A DNA stretch of 64,000 nt, from the NCBI GenBank assembly GCA_016715995.1, contig JADJXF010000013.1:124001-188000 (forward strand). The letters are read 5' to 3'. The position numbers were made by a program, and so were the translations under genes. Source of the stretch: Flavobacteriales bacterium. GTDB lineage: Bacteria > Bacteroidota > Bacteroidia > Flavobacteriales_F > PHOS-HE28. Positions 1-8,592 of the stretch are shown piece after piece; positions within the stretch are counted from its first letter, which is position 1; each line of letters begins with the position of its first letter. The notes below the pieces were generated by a model. It worked only from the letters and a program-made list of their open reading frames with translations, made no database searches and was not told the origin of the DNA.

Positions 1-412
1 CGCGGCTCACGGAGGAGGCGTCGATACGGCGATCACGCACCCGTTGCCGAAGGATATGCAGGCCCTCGAAGGCCCGCGAGGCGGTCACCGTGCGGGATTG
101 CGGAATATCCGGACGGGTGAGGGTCTCCAGCGCCTCATCCGTCCGGGTGTACTGCACGCTCAACTTCATGGGGAGCACGTTCATGCCGGAGAGATAGCCG
201 ACGGAAAGCGCGCTCTCGCGCTGGATCTCGTGCGCGGCATTCGCATGCAGGCCGATGAGCTGCGCCTGGCGATTGAAGTACTCCATCACATCCAGCCGCT
301 TCAAGCTGCCGTCAATCTGCTTTCCGAGCAGCAGCACCATGCCGGCCATGGGGATGCCCAGCGTCACCATGAACTTGGTGCGGACGGGAAGGTCGGCGAA
401 TCGCCACTTCAT
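1..412 (-). CDS. NIT-domain sensor protein, N-terminal part (truncated by window edge)
   Basis: The minus-strand frame starts at the ATG at 412 and runs off the left edge, giving about 137 residues. It opens with a basic stretch (MKWRFADLPVRTKF), then one hydrophobic membrane segment at about residues 13-30. After that comes an extracytoplasmic helical region with the signature IQRESALSVGYLSG at about residues 63-76. That resembles the E/R-S-x-x-x-Y-L pattern of nitrate/nitrite-sensing (NIT) domains, which sit at the N-terminus of histidine kinases, chemoreceptors and cyclases. The output domain lies outside the window, so the type of signalling protein cannot be decided. It is divergent from the carboxylase gene. 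A TACTTTGG element ends 5 nt before the ATG and supports this start. NIT assignment is by motif only. Confidence 0.65.
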   Translation of the reverse strand, partial: MKWRFADLPVRTKFMVTLGIPMAGMVLLLGKQIDGSLKRLDVMEYFNRQAQLIGLHANAAHEIQRESALSVGYLSGMNVLPMKLSVQYTRTDEALETLTRPDIPQSRTVTASRAFEGLHILRQRVRDRRIDASSVSR

Positions 413-417
413 GGACC

Positions 418-425
418 CCAAAGTA
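418..425 (-). promoter_or_regulatory. -7 promoter element of the NIT sensor gene
   Basis: TACTTTGG on the minus strand resembles the Bacteroidota -7 consensus TAnnTTTG. It ends 5 nt before the ATG, which implies a nearly leaderless mRNA. Confidence 0.45.
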
Positions 426-494
426 CGGCGGTGCCTTGCACGCCGCCCGGCTACATTAGCGCCGCTGCGCCATGGCGCGGCCCATCACCAGCCC

Positions 495-2036
495 ATGAAG
501 GAGCATTTCGACGCGTTGGAGGCCCGGGTGGCCAAGGCGCTGGAAGGAGGCGGAGCGGACCGTGTGGGTGCCCAGCACAAGAAGGGCAAGCTCACCGCGC
601 GTGAGCGCGTGGGGCTCTTGTTGGATGAGGGCAGCTTCCAGGAAATCGGGCAGCAGGTAACTCATCGCAGCACCAACTTCGGCCTGGACAAGCAGAAGTT
701 CCTCGGCGATGGCGTTGTCACCGGCTACGGCAGCATCGACGGCCGCCTCGTCTACGTCTTCTCGCAGGACTTCACCGTGCTGGGCGGATCGTTGGCCGAG
801 GCTCATGCGCAGAAGATCTGCCGCATCATGGATCTCGCCATGCAGAACGGCGCACCGGTCATCGGCCTGAACGACAGCGGTGGGGCGCGGATCCAGGAAG
901 GGGTCGTGAGCCTTGGCGGATACGCGGACATCTTCTTCAGGAACGTCCGCGCGAGCGGGGTGATCCCGCAGATCAGCGCCATTCTGGGCCCGTGCGCAGG
1001 AGGTGCGGTGTACAGCCCGGCCCTCACGGATTTCGTGCTCATGGCCGAGGGCACCAGCTACATGTTCGTCACTGGCCCGAACGTGGTGAAGACCGTGACG
1101 CACGAGGAGGTGAGCAGTGAGGACCTCGGCGGGGCCTCCACCCACGCCACCAAGAGCGGTGTGGCTCACTTCACGGCCGTGAATGAGATCGACGCCATCC
1201 GGCAATTGCGCCAGCTCGTGGGCTACCTCCCCAGCAACTGCGAGGAAGAGCCGCCGGCCCTGCTTTTCTCTCCCGGCGATGAACAGCGCCCGGAACTTGA
1301 TTCGATCATCCCTGACAACCCGAACCAGCCGTACGACATCCGGCAGGTGATGAATGCAGTGATCGATCCGGACAGCAGCATGGAGGTGCACGCAGAATAC
1401 GCACGCAACATGGTGATCGGATTCGCTCGTGTGGCTGGCCGGACCGTGGGCTGCGTGGCCAACCAGCCAGCCGTCCTCGCGGGCGTGCTCGACATCGATG
1501 CATCAACCAAGGCTGCGCGCTTCGTGCGGTTCTGCGATGCGTTCAACATCCCGCTGCTGGTCTTCGTGGACGTGCCCGGGTTCCTGCCCGGCACCGATCA
1601 GGAGTGGCGCGGCATCATCAACCATGGGGCGAAGCTGCTCTACGCCTTCAGCGAGGCCACGGTGCCACGCATCACCGTCATCACGCGCAAGGCTTATGGC
1701 GGCGCTTACGATGTGATGAACAGCAAGCACATCGGGTGCGACATGAACTTCGCATGGCCCAGCGCCGAGATCGCCGTGATGGGGGCGAAAGGAGCGGCTG
1801 AGATCATCTTCAGGGGCGAGATCGCTAAAGCAGCTGACCCAGCAGCCAAGTTGCAGGAGAAGGAGGCGCAGTACAGGGAGCAGTTCGCCAACCCCTACGA
1901 AGCAGCGGCCCGCGGATACATCGACGAGGTCATCCGTCCGAGCCAAACCCGCGTGAAGGTGATGGCGGCGCTGGAGATGCTCCGCAACAAGGTGGACAAG
2001 CTGCCGCGCAAGAAGCACGGGAACATCCCGTTGTGA
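495..2036 (+). CDS. Acyl-CoA (propionyl/methylmalonyl-CoA) carboxylase, carboxyltransferase beta subunit
   Basis: This 513-residue protein is a biotin-dependent carboxyltransferase of the PccB/MmdA family, which moves CO2 between carboxybiotin and an acyl-CoA. It shows the N-terminal KLTARERVGLLLDEGSF segment, the acyl-CoA oxyanion-hole motif GGARIQEG at about residue 130, and GPCAGGAVYSPA at about 165. The C-terminal crotonase-like half has RKAYGGAYDVM and ends in KKHGNIPL, a common ending for this family. Length is as expected. The start at 495 was chosen because it aligns with family N-termini. The open frame extends upstream to 255, but that extension is composition-biased and overlaps the divergent gene. 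No biotin carboxylase or biotin carrier gene is adjacent, so its partners lie elsewhere. Propionyl- versus methylmalonyl-CoA specificity cannot be read from sequence alone. Confidence 0.9.
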   Translation: MKEHFDALEARVAKALEGGGADRVGAQHKKGKLTARERVGLLLDEGSFQEIGQQVTHRSTNFGLDKQKFLGDGVVTGYGSIDGRLVYVFSQDFTVLGGSLAEAHAQKICRIMDLAMQNGAPVIGLNDSGGARIQEGVVSLGGYADIFFRNVRASGVIPQISAILGPCAGGAVYSPALTDFVLMAEGTSYMFVTGPNVVKTVTHEEVSSEDLGGASTHATKSGVAHFTAVNEIDAIRQLRQLVGYLPSNCEEEPPALLFSPGDEQRPELDSIIPDNPNQPYDIRQVMNAVIDPDSSMEVHAEYARNMVIGFARVAGRTVGCVANQPAVLAGVLDIDASTKAARFVRFCDAFNIPLLVFVDVPGFLPGTDQEWRGIINHGAKLLYAFSEATVPRITVITRKAYGGAYDVMNSKHIGCDMNFAWPSAEIAVMGAKGAAEIIFRGEIAKAADPAAKLQEKEAQYREQFANPYEAAARGYIDEVIRPSQTRVKVMAALEMLRNKVDKLPRKKHGNIPL

Positions 2037-2099
2037 GTTTGGTTCCAGGGTGGCGGCCCCCAAGCCGTGCCGGGTATCGGCGCAGCAAGGCGGCTTCGG

Positions 2100-2107
2100 T
2101 AACTTCG
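2100..2107 (+). promoter_or_regulatory. -7 promoter element of the thioredoxin-like gene
   Basis: TAACTTCG fits TAnnTTTG with one change and lies 23 nt before the ATG at 2131. Confidence 0.4.
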
Positions 2108-2130
2108 CTCCCTCCAAAACAACGAGAACC

Positions 2131-2760
2131 ATGCTCTTGAAGACCGCCTCCATCGCAACCGCCGGCCTCCTCACCCTATCGATGCACGAACTGCCCAACC
2201 TGAACATCGGCGATGCCATGCCAGCCACCGATGTGAAGATGCAGGATGTGAACGGCGAGATGCGTGCGCTGAAGGACCTTGTTGGTCGCAGTGGACTTCT
2301 AGTGGTCTTCTCCTGCAATACCTGTCCCTTCGTGGTGGGCAGCGAGGGCAGCGAGGGATGGGAAGGCCGCTACCCCGAGCTGATGGCTTACGGCGGGCGT
2401 TTCGGCGTTCCGGCCGTGCTGATTAATAGCAACGAGGCGAAGCGCGAACAGGGCGATGGCTTTGCGGATATGCAGGCACGCTACAAGGAGAAGGGCTATT
2501 CGGGCAGTTATCTCCTGGATGCGGACCATCAGGTGGCCGATGCCTTTGGAGCGCGCACAACCCCGCATGTGTTCCTCTTCGACAAGAGCATGAAGCTGGT
2601 TTATAAGGGCGCCATCGACGACAACGTCGCCAGCGCCGCCGAGGTGAAGGAGCGCTGGGCCTTCAATGCCATTGCGCACCTGGCGGACGGGAAGCCAATT
2701 GATCCGGCCAGCACGCGCAACATCGGGTGCAGCATCAAGCGGATGCCGCACAAGCACTGA
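2131..2760 (+). CDS. Secreted thioredoxin-like (redoxin/AhpC-TSA) protein
   Basis: The 209-residue protein starts with a short hydrophobic leader (about residues 1-17), so it probably acts in the periplasm. The redoxin fold follows. VVFSCNTCPFV at about residues 58-68 holds a CxxC pair (CNTC) where peroxiredoxin-like thioredoxins have their active site. RTTPHVFLFD carries the cis-proline region opposite it. The likely role is a thiol-disulfide oxidoreductase or peroxiredoxin-like reductase; the natural substrate is unknown. The ATG at 2131 was chosen because it gives the leader peptide and follows a -7 element, whereas the upstream in-frame extension to 2050 looks non-coding. It is followed by purD after a 113-nt gap. 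Confidence 0.8.
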   Translation: MLLKTASIATAGLLTLSMHELPNLNIGDAMPATDVKMQDVNGEMRALKDLVGRSGLLVVFSCNTCPFVVGSEGSEGWEGRYPELMAYGGRFGVPAVLINSNEAKREQGDGFADMQARYKEKGYSGSYLLDADHQVADAFGARTTPHVFLFDKSMKLVYKGAIDDNVASAAEVKERWAFNAIAHLADGKPIDPASTRNIGCSIKRMPHKH

Positions 2761-2873
2761 GTACGTCAGCGGTCGTTTGCGGCGCACTGCGATCGCGCGG
2801 CTCCACAGACGTTGATAACTAGACCTTCACGTTCGGCGTCGGTGAACCTTCCTTTGCACCAAAGGCAATCGTC

Positions 2874-4184
2874 ATGAATGTCCTGTTGATCGGTAGCGGC
2901 GGAAGAGAGCATGCGTTGGCATGGAAGATCGCGCAGAGCTCATTGCTGGATACGCTTTTCGTGGCACCGGGCAATCCGGGAACCATCCGGCACGGCCGCA
3001 ATGCGGAGGTGGATCTGCGCGATGCCAAGGCGATGCGGAGATTCCTCTTGGAGAATCGCATCCGGATCGTGGTGGTGGGCCCCGAGTCCCCGTTGGTGGG
3101 GGGGGTCCATGATCGATTGGCCGCCGACCCGCAGCTGCAAGACGTGACCGTGATCGGCCCCAAGGCCGAGGGCGCACGGTTGGAGGGCAGCAAGGACTTC
3201 GCGAAGGAGTTCATGTTCCGCCACAACATCCCAACCGCCGCGCACCGCACCTTCATCAAAGGACAGCTGCAGGAGGCGCTCGACCACCTCGACCGCATCA
3301 ACGCGCCATATGTCATCAAGGCCGATGGGCTCGCCGCAGGCAAAGGAGTAATCATCACCAACGACAAGAAGGAGGCGGCAAAGGCGCTGCGGGAGATGCT
3401 CCAGCAGGGCCGGTTCGGTGAGGCAGGTGAGCGCGTGGTGATTGAGCAGCACCTGAAGGGAATCGAGCTCAGCGCTTTCCTAGTGACCGACGGTGAATCG
3501 TTCAAGATGCTGCCCGCCGCGAAGGATTACAAGCGCATCGGGCGCGGCGATACCGGTCCGAACACCGGTGGTATGGGCGCCGTTTCGCCGGCCCCGTTCG
3601 CCGACAAGGACTTCATGCAAAAGGTGCATGACCGGATCGCGGCGCCAACGGTGCGCGGCTTGAAGAAGGATGGCATCGCCTACCAGGGCTTCCTGTTCAT
3701 CGGCCTTATGAATGTGGACGGCGACCCGTATGTGATCGAGTACAATGTTCGCTTGGGCGATCCGGAGACGCAGGCCATCCTGCCGCGCCTGAAGAGCGAC
3801 CTGCTCGACCTCTTCGAGGGCATCGCCAGCGGCACGCTCAGCGAGCGCCACGTGGACGTTGATGACCGCACGGCCGTGAGCATCGTGCTGGCAGCGGAGG
3901 GCTATCCCGAGGAATACGAAAAAGGGAAGACCATCCTGGGCGTTGACATGGTGCGCGATGCATATGTCTTCCAGGCCGGCACGCGCCTGAAGGGCGATAA
4001 GCTCGTCACCAACGGCGGCCGCGTCATGACGGTCACCGGCATGGGCAAGGACCTGGAGAGCGCGATCGCCTCGGCTTATCGGGCCGCATCGGTCATCGCT
4101 TACGACGGGAAATACATGCGTGACGACATCGGCCACGACCTGGTGAAGCAACCGGCGCAGCGGGCCGGAGCGGTCGCCCGCTGA
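2874..4184 (+). CDS. purD: Phosphoribosylamine-glycine ligase
   Basis: This 436-residue protein is full length for PurD, which makes GAR from 5-phosphoribosylamine, glycine and ATP in purine synthesis. It begins MNVLLIGSGGREHALAWK, a typical GARS N-domain. The ATP-grasp core has YVIKADGLAAGKGV and GMGAVSPAPF, and the metal/ATP site appears as EYNVRLGDPETQ. The C-terminal domain covers about the last 100 residues (TNGGRVMTVTGMG). Its stop codon abuts the stop of a small minus-strand membrane gene. purQ lies about 4 kb downstream, so the purine genes here are loosely grouped and not in one operon. Confidence 0.96.
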   Translation: MNVLLIGSGGREHALAWKIAQSSLLDTLFVAPGNPGTIRHGRNAEVDLRDAKAMRRFLLENRIRIVVVGPESPLVGGVHDRLAADPQLQDVTVIGPKAEGARLEGSKDFAKEFMFRHNIPTAAHRTFIKGQLQEALDHLDRINAPYVIKADGLAAGKGVIITNDKKEAAKALREMLQQGRFGEAGERVVIEQHLKGIELSAFLVTDGESFKMLPAAKDYKRIGRGDTGPNTGGMGAVSPAPFADKDFMQKVHDRIAAPTVRGLKKDGIAYQGFLFIGLMNVDGDPYVIEYNVRLGDPETQAILPRLKSDLLDLFEGIASGTLSERHVDVDDRTAVSIVLAAEGYPEEYEKGKTILGVDMVRDAYVFQAGTRLKGDKLVTNGGRVMTVTGMGKDLESAIASAYRAASVIAYDGKYMRDDIGHDLVKQPAQRAGAVAR

Positions 4185-4364
4185 TCAGGCCAGGGTGTTC
4201 TCCGCCTTCGCACGGCGGTTGTACTTCCCTTGCAACGCGAGCCAATAAATCAGACCGAAGAAGAGAACGATGGTCGTGAGTATCACCGGTAGCCATCCCA
4301 AGGCGGCGAGACCGGTGAAGGTCCACTCCAGTAAATGGCCGATGGCGAAGGCTATCTTTTGCAT
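4185..4364 (-). CDS. Small membrane protein, DUF6341-like
   Basis: A 59-residue minus-strand ORF, too short for most ORF lists. It has an amphipathic start (MQKIAFAIGHLLEWTF), one strong transmembrane helix at about residues 22-43 (LGWLPVILTTIVLFFGLIYW), and a basic cytosolic tail. In many Flavobacteriales a small membrane protein of the DUF6341 type sits beside purD and a DUF6427 membrane protein; the same arrangement is seen here. It converges with purD (stop codons adjacent, no overlap) and is divergent from the next gene. TATCTTCG lies 22 nt upstream. Function is unknown. The family name is from synteny and size, not from a search. Confidence 0.6.
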   Translation of the reverse strand: MQKIAFAIGHLLEWTFTGLAALGWLPVILTTIVLFFGLIYWLALQGKYNRRAKAENTLA

Positions 4365-4370
4365 CGTGCG

Positions 4371-4394
4371 TAAGCTTGGGGCGGGGCGAAGATA
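4371..4394. promoter_or_regulatory. Divergent promoter pair between the small membrane gene and the DUF6427-like gene
   Basis: TAAGCTTG (4371-4378, plus strand) faces the downstream membrane gene. TATCTTCG (4387-4394, minus strand) faces the small gene. Both match the -7 pattern with one change, so the two near-consensus elements overlap back to back. Confidence 0.35.
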
Positions 4395-4413
4395 GATGCC
4401 CGCAATTCACCCC

Positions 4414-5385
4414 ATGCTCGTCGGCCTTTTCCGCAGTAACCAGCCCGCCGTGCTGCTGGCGGTTCCGGTGCTGGCCGCTGCGCTCTTCCTGCCGGCATTC
4501 TGGCATGCCCCGTCGGTGGAAGGGGAAGGCATGCCGCTGGCGCAACTGGCCCAGCGCTTGATTGGTGTCGCGGCGTGGGCGAACGCGATCGCCGGCATAG
4601 TGCTCATCTCGATCATCGCGGCCCAGTTGGCGCTCCTCCTCAACGCCTTGGAGCTCATGGACCGCCGGAACCACTTGGTGGCCCTGTTGTTCCCGGTCGT
4701 TCTTGCTGGCTTAGGGGGACCCTGCTGTTACGACCCAGCCCTGTTGGGAATGCCATTCGTCCTGATGGCTGTCCGTCGGACGTGGTCGGTTGAGAACAAC
4801 GGCCCGGCATTGAGGCTGCTGTTCGATGCTGGCCTGCTCACGGGGATCGCTGCGCTCTGCTACCTGCCCTATGCCTTGATGCTCATGGTCATCTGGGCAT
4901 CGGTCTCGGTCATTCGGCCGTTCGCATGGCGCGAGTATGCGCTGCCGCTGTTGGCGATCGGCGTCGTTTTCTACCTGACCTGGGCAGTGCTGCATCTGCT
5001 GGGCGACACGCCGTGGCGGCCGCTGCTCACCATCACGGTACCCGACTTGGATTCCGCCGTCCTCTGGATCGGGTGGCCCCGCAAGATGTTCCTGTCGATC
5101 CTGGTGCCGATGCTCCTGCTGGCGCTCGCGGCTTTCAACATCAGTTATGCGCGCTGCGTGATGCGCGGCAAGAACCTGCGGTCCTCCTTCATGGCCTTCG
5201 CCCTGGCGCTTTGCGTGATCTTGCTTTTGCTGCAATGGCTCAAGGGTTCGTTCCCGGCAGTGCTGGCAGCGGCACCAGCGGCGGTCCTTTCAGGCTATGC
5301 GGTGCTCAACCCCCGCCGTGACTGGTTGGCAGAATTGGCGGTGTTGGGATTGCTTTGCACTGCCATCGCTGTCCGATGGACCTGA
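4414..5385 (+). CDS. Multi-pass membrane protein, DUF6427-like
   Basis: The protein has about 323 residues and is dominated by hydrophobic helices, perhaps 9-10 transmembrane segments, for example LLAVPVLAAALFLPAF near the start and AVLAAAPAAVLSGYAVLN near the end. No catalytic motif is visible. The opening MLVGLFRSNQPAVLLAVP and the position beside purD and a small membrane protein match the DUF6427 family of Flavobacteriales, whose function is unknown. An in-frame ATG at 4396 would add six residues and is an equally possible start. The gene is followed within 30 nt by the TonB receptor and may be cotranscribed with it. Confidence 0.65.
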   Translation: MLVGLFRSNQPAVLLAVPVLAAALFLPAFWHAPSVEGEGMPLAQLAQRLIGVAAWANAIAGIVLISIIAAQLALLLNALELMDRRNHLVALLFPVVLAGLGGPCCYDPALLGMPFVLMAVRRTWSVENNGPALRLLFDAGLLTGIAALCYLPYALMLMVIWASVSVIRPFAWREYALPLLAIGVVFYLTWAVLHLLGDTPWRPLLTITVPDLDSAVLWIGWPRKMFLSILVPMLLLALAAFNISYARCVMRGKNLRSSFMAFALALCVILLLLQWLKGSFPAVLAAAPAAVLSGYAVLNPRRDWLAELAVLGLLCTAIAVRWT

Positions 5386-5410
5386 GCGAGCACCAGCGCA
5401 CGCGCCGACA

Positions 5411-7867
5411 ATGAATTCAGTGGACAAGGCACTTGGATCGGTATTCCGTCGTGGCAGATTGTGCCTGATGGCACTCATGCTCCTGCCCGAAAGTCTCTCT
5501 GCCCAGACCATCACCTTCGTCGATGCCATCACCCTGCAACCGTTGGATGGCGCTACCCTGACCAGCGACCCTCCAGGCGTGTCGGCTATTGTCGATGGCA
5601 AGGGACGGGCGCGGCTGGATGCCTTCAAGGGAAGGAAAGCGGTCCTGGTCTCGCATGTGGGCTACCGTGCCATTGTCCTCTCTCCGGATACGGTGGCCGG
5701 AGCCATTGTTCGAATGCAACGGCAGGTCATCGGCTTGGAGGAGTTCGTGGTCTCCGCCAGCCGCTTCGAGGAGAAACGGCGCGATGTGCCAGAGCAGGTG
5801 GACATCATCAAGCGACGCGAGATCTCGTTCCTTGACCAGCAGACCACGCCGGATCTATTGCAGAACAGCGGCGCGCTCTTCGTTCAGCGCAGCCAGATGG
5901 GTGGCGGCAGCCCGGTGATTCGTGGGTTCGAGGCCAGCCGCGTACTGCTGGTGGTGGATGGCGTGCGCATGAACAACGCCATCTACCGTGGTGGCCATTT
6001 GCAGGACCTGATGACGGTCGATCAGAACGCGATTGAACGGATAGAAGTAGTGAGCGGCCCTGGTTCGGTGGTGTATGGCAGCGATGCGTTGGGTGGCGTG
6101 GTTCACCTGATGACCCGCGCACCGCGCTTCCGGGACACCACGGGGGTGAGCGTGCACGGCGGCGCCTTCCTTCGCATGAGCACAGCCAACGAGGAGAAGA
6201 CTGGCAGTGCGACGATTGAGATCGGTGGCCGACGCCTGGCAAGCCTCACCACGATCACCGCCAGTGATTTCGGCGATCTGCGCATGGGCGGCGAGCGCGA
6301 TGCCCGCTATGGCTCCTGGGGCCTGAAGCCATTCATCGTGCATACAACGAATGGGACCGACAGCGTGCTGCTCAACGCTGTTCCATTGGTGCAGTCGCCC
6401 ACTGGCTACAAGCAGATGGATGTGCTGCAGAAACTGCGATTGCGCATCGGCAGGCACATGGTGCATCAGGTGAACACGCAGTTGAGCACGAGCTCGGACG
6501 TACCGCGCTACGACCGCCTCAGCGAGTACATGACGGATTCACTCGGTAGCTATGTTCCTGCACAGTCCGAGTGGTATTACGGTCCGCAGAAGCGCATGCT
6601 GCTCGCCTACACGCTGGAGCTCGATAGCATGACCGGCTTCTTCGATCGTGGGCGCATCACGCCGTCCTATCAGGCCATTGAGCAGAGCCGCCACTCGCGA
6701 AGCTTCGGCAGCAGCAGGCTGGGGCACCGCACCGAACGAGTGAGGGTGCTGGGCTTCAACGTCGATCTGGAGAAGTCCTTGGGCAAACATGAGCTGCGCT
6801 ACGGCCTCGAAGCCTATGCGAACACGGTTGCTTCCGATGCTTACCGCGAGCATATCCGCACAGGCGAGGTCACCTACCTGACGACGCGATACCCGAATGG
6901 CGGTTCCACGATGAACAGCTACGCTGCGTACATCTCGCACACCATTGAATTGAACGAGCAGGTGGTGCTGAGCGGCGGCCTTCGCTATTCATGGATCGGC
7001 CTCACCGCCGATTTCGCGGATGACCGCGGATACCAATTCCTCAACGGCCGTTACACGCAAGCGAACGGCGCCCTGAATTGGCGTGCGGGCCTGGTCTACT
7101 CACCGGGCCACGACTGGCGCTTCACCGCTCTAGCCAGCACGGGATTCCGCGCGCCGAACGTGGACGACATGGCCAAGGTCTTCGACAGCACACCGGGCAC
7201 CGTGGTGGTGCCGAATACGAACCTGGAGCCCGAGCATACCACCAACTTCGAAGTAGGGGTGAGCAGAACAATGACCGACAAGCTCTTCGTGGAGTCGCAC
7301 GGCTTCTACACGCTGTATACGAACGCGCTCACCATGGGGGCATACACCTTCAACGGACAGGACAGCATCGTTTACGATGGGACGATGAGCCGCGTGACGG
7401 CGCTGACCAACAGCAAAGAGGCCTATCTCTACGGGGCGCAAGGGCAGCTCATCCTGGAGATCAGCAAGCGCATGAGTGTTCGCGGAGGCATCACCTACAC
7501 GTTCGGCCGTGTGAGTACCGATAGCACCGATCGCCCGCTGGACCACATCCCACCCGTCTATGGCCGTGGCGGGGTGCAGTGGGGGGCGAAACGCGTGCAA
7601 GCTGAGGCCTATGTGCTTTTCAATGGCTGGAAGCGATTGAAGGACACCGACACGCAGCCCGGCAGCGAGGACAACCTGCAGTATGCCACCATCGATGGCA
7701 CACCATCCTGGTGGACCTTGAACCTACGGGGGTCTTATGCCATCAATCGAAGCCTCACGGTGCAGGCTGGCCTGGAGAACATGCTCGATACGCACTATCG
7801 AACGTTCGCCAGCGGCGTCAGCGCGCCGGGCCGGAACCTGCAGCTGAGCCTTCGTGTGCAGTGGTAG
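5411..7867 (+). CDS. TonB-dependent outer-membrane receptor, haem/haemoglobin-receptor type
   Basis: The 818-residue protein has a signal peptide (cleavage probably after LSAQ, about residue 31). Next is a carboxypeptidase-regulatory-like domain (about 32-105), common in Bacteroidota receptors. The plug domain includes VVSASRFEEKRRDVPEQ and GSPVIRGFEASRVLLVVDGVRMNN at about residues 175-200, then GPGSVVYGSDALGGVVH. The rest is a beta-barrel ending in the aromatic W typical of outer-membrane proteins. The plug signature matches the haemoglobin/transferrin/lactoferrin receptor branch, so haem or iron uptake is a reasonable guess. No TonB, ExbB or haem-processing gene is nearby to confirm the ligand. 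The ATG at 5411 was chosen because it yields the signal peptide. Confidence 0.9.
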   Translation: MNSVDKALGSVFRRGRLCLMALMLLPESLSAQTITFVDAITLQPLDGATLTSDPPGVSAIVDGKGRARLDAFKGRKAVLVSHVGYRAIVLSPDTVAGAIVRMQRQVIGLEEFVVSASRFEEKRRDVPEQVDIIKRREISFLDQQTTPDLLQNSGALFVQRSQMGGGSPVIRGFEASRVLLVVDGVRMNNAIYRGGHLQDLMTVDQNAIERIEVVSGPGSVVYGSDALGGVVHLMTRAPRFRDTTGVSVHGGAFLRMSTANEEKTGSATIEIGGRRLASLTTITASDFGDLRMGGERDARYGSWGLKPFIVHTTNGTDSVLLNAVPLVQSPTGYKQMDVLQKLRLRIGRHMVHQVNTQLSTSSDVPRYDRLSEYMTDSLGSYVPAQSEWYYGPQKRMLLAYTLELDSMTGFFDRGRITPSYQAIEQSRHSRSFGSSRLGHRTERVRVLGFNVDLEKSLGKHELRYGLEAYANTVASDAYREHIRTGEVTYLTTRYPNGGSTMNSYAAYISHTIELNEQVVLSGGLRYSWIGLTADFADDRGYQFLNGRYTQANGALNWRAGLVYSPGHDWRFTALASTGFRAPNVDDMAKVFDSTPGTVVVPNTNLEPEHTTNFEVGVSRTMTDKLFVESHGFYTLYTNALTMGAYTFNGQDSIVYDGTMSRVTALTNSKEAYLYGAQGQLILEISKRMSVRGGITYTFGRVSTDSTDRPLDHIPPVYGRGGVQWGAKRVQAEAYVLFNGWKRLKDTDTQPGSEDNLQYATIDGTPSWWTLNLRGSYAINRSLTVQAGLENMLDTHYRTFASGVSAPGRNLQLSLRVQW

Positions 7868-7875
7868 CCTCCGGT

Positions 7876-7883
7876 TACCTTCG
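7876..7883 (+). promoter_or_regulatory. -7 promoter element of purQ
   Basis: TACCTTCG ends 5 nt before the purQ ATG, so transcription should begin at or just before the start codon. Confidence 0.5.
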
Positions 7884-7888
7884 CGGCC

Positions 7889-8578
7889 ATGAGATTCGGT
7901 GTCGTCACCTTCCCCGGCAGCAATTGCGATGAGGACATGATCAATGCGCTGTCGACCCTCGTGGGCCAGCCCGTGGAGCGGCTCTGGCACAAGGAGCACG
8001 ACCTCAAGGGCGTGGACATGGTGGTGCTCCCCGGCGGGTTCAGTTACGGCGACTACCTGCGTAGCGGCGCCATCGCGCGCTTCTCGCCCATCATGCAGGA
8101 GGTGGCCGCCCACGCGAAGAAGGGTGGCTTCGTTCTCGGCGTGTGCAACGGATTCCAGGTCCTGTGCGAAGCCGGACTGGTGCCGGGAGCGCTGCTGCAC
8201 AATGCCGGGCAGAAGTTCATCTCCAAGAACGTCTTCATTCGACGCGGCACAGCCAATACCGCACTGACCAACGCGGTGCCGGATAAGGCGTTGAAGATTC
8301 CCATCGCGCACGGTGAAGGCCGCTACCATGCCGATGCCGACACGCTGAAGGCGCTGAAGGACAACGATCGCGTGCTCTTCCGCTACTGCGATCCTTCGGG
8401 AAAGGTGAGCGAGGACGCCAATCCGAACGGCAGCAAGGACAACATCGCAGGGGTGTGCAACAAGGGCCGTAATGTCTTCGGCATGATGCCGCATCCAGAA
8501 CGCGCGTGCGACTCCCGGCTGGGCAACACCGATGGTCGTTCGCTCTTCGAGTCGTTGCTAAAGGGCGTCCTCGCCTAG
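7889..8578 (+). CDS. purQ: Phosphoribosylformylglycinamidine synthase, glutaminase subunit PurQ
   Basis: At 229 residues this is the stand-alone glutamine amidotransferase subunit of FGAM synthase, which supplies ammonia to PurL in purine synthesis. The start MRFGVVTFPGSNCDEDM is diagnostic. The nucleophile cysteine lies in GVCNGFQVL (about residue 87). The catalytic His-Glu pair is in MMPHPERAC near the C-terminus. HGEGRYHAD is also conserved. purL and purS are not in the window, so the complex partner is encoded elsewhere. The gene converges on the CotH-type gene with a 14-nt gap. The start codon follows a near-leaderless promoter. Confidence 0.95.
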   Translation: MRFGVVTFPGSNCDEDMINALSTLVGQPVERLWHKEHDLKGVDMVVLPGGFSYGDYLRSGAIARFSPIMQEVAAHAKKGGFVLGVCNGFQVLCEAGLVPGALLHNAGQKFISKNVFIRRGTANTALTNAVPDKALKIPIAHGEGRYHADADTLKALKDNDRVLFRYCDPSGKVSEDANPNGSKDNIAGVCNKGRNVFGMMPHPERACDSRLGNTDGRSLFESLLKGVLA

Positions 8579-8592
8579 GCATAAATCGCGAA

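Noticed and set aside
255..494. N-terminal extension of the carboxylase
   Set aside because: It overlaps the divergent NIT gene and has no similarity to family N-termini; the start at 495 fits.
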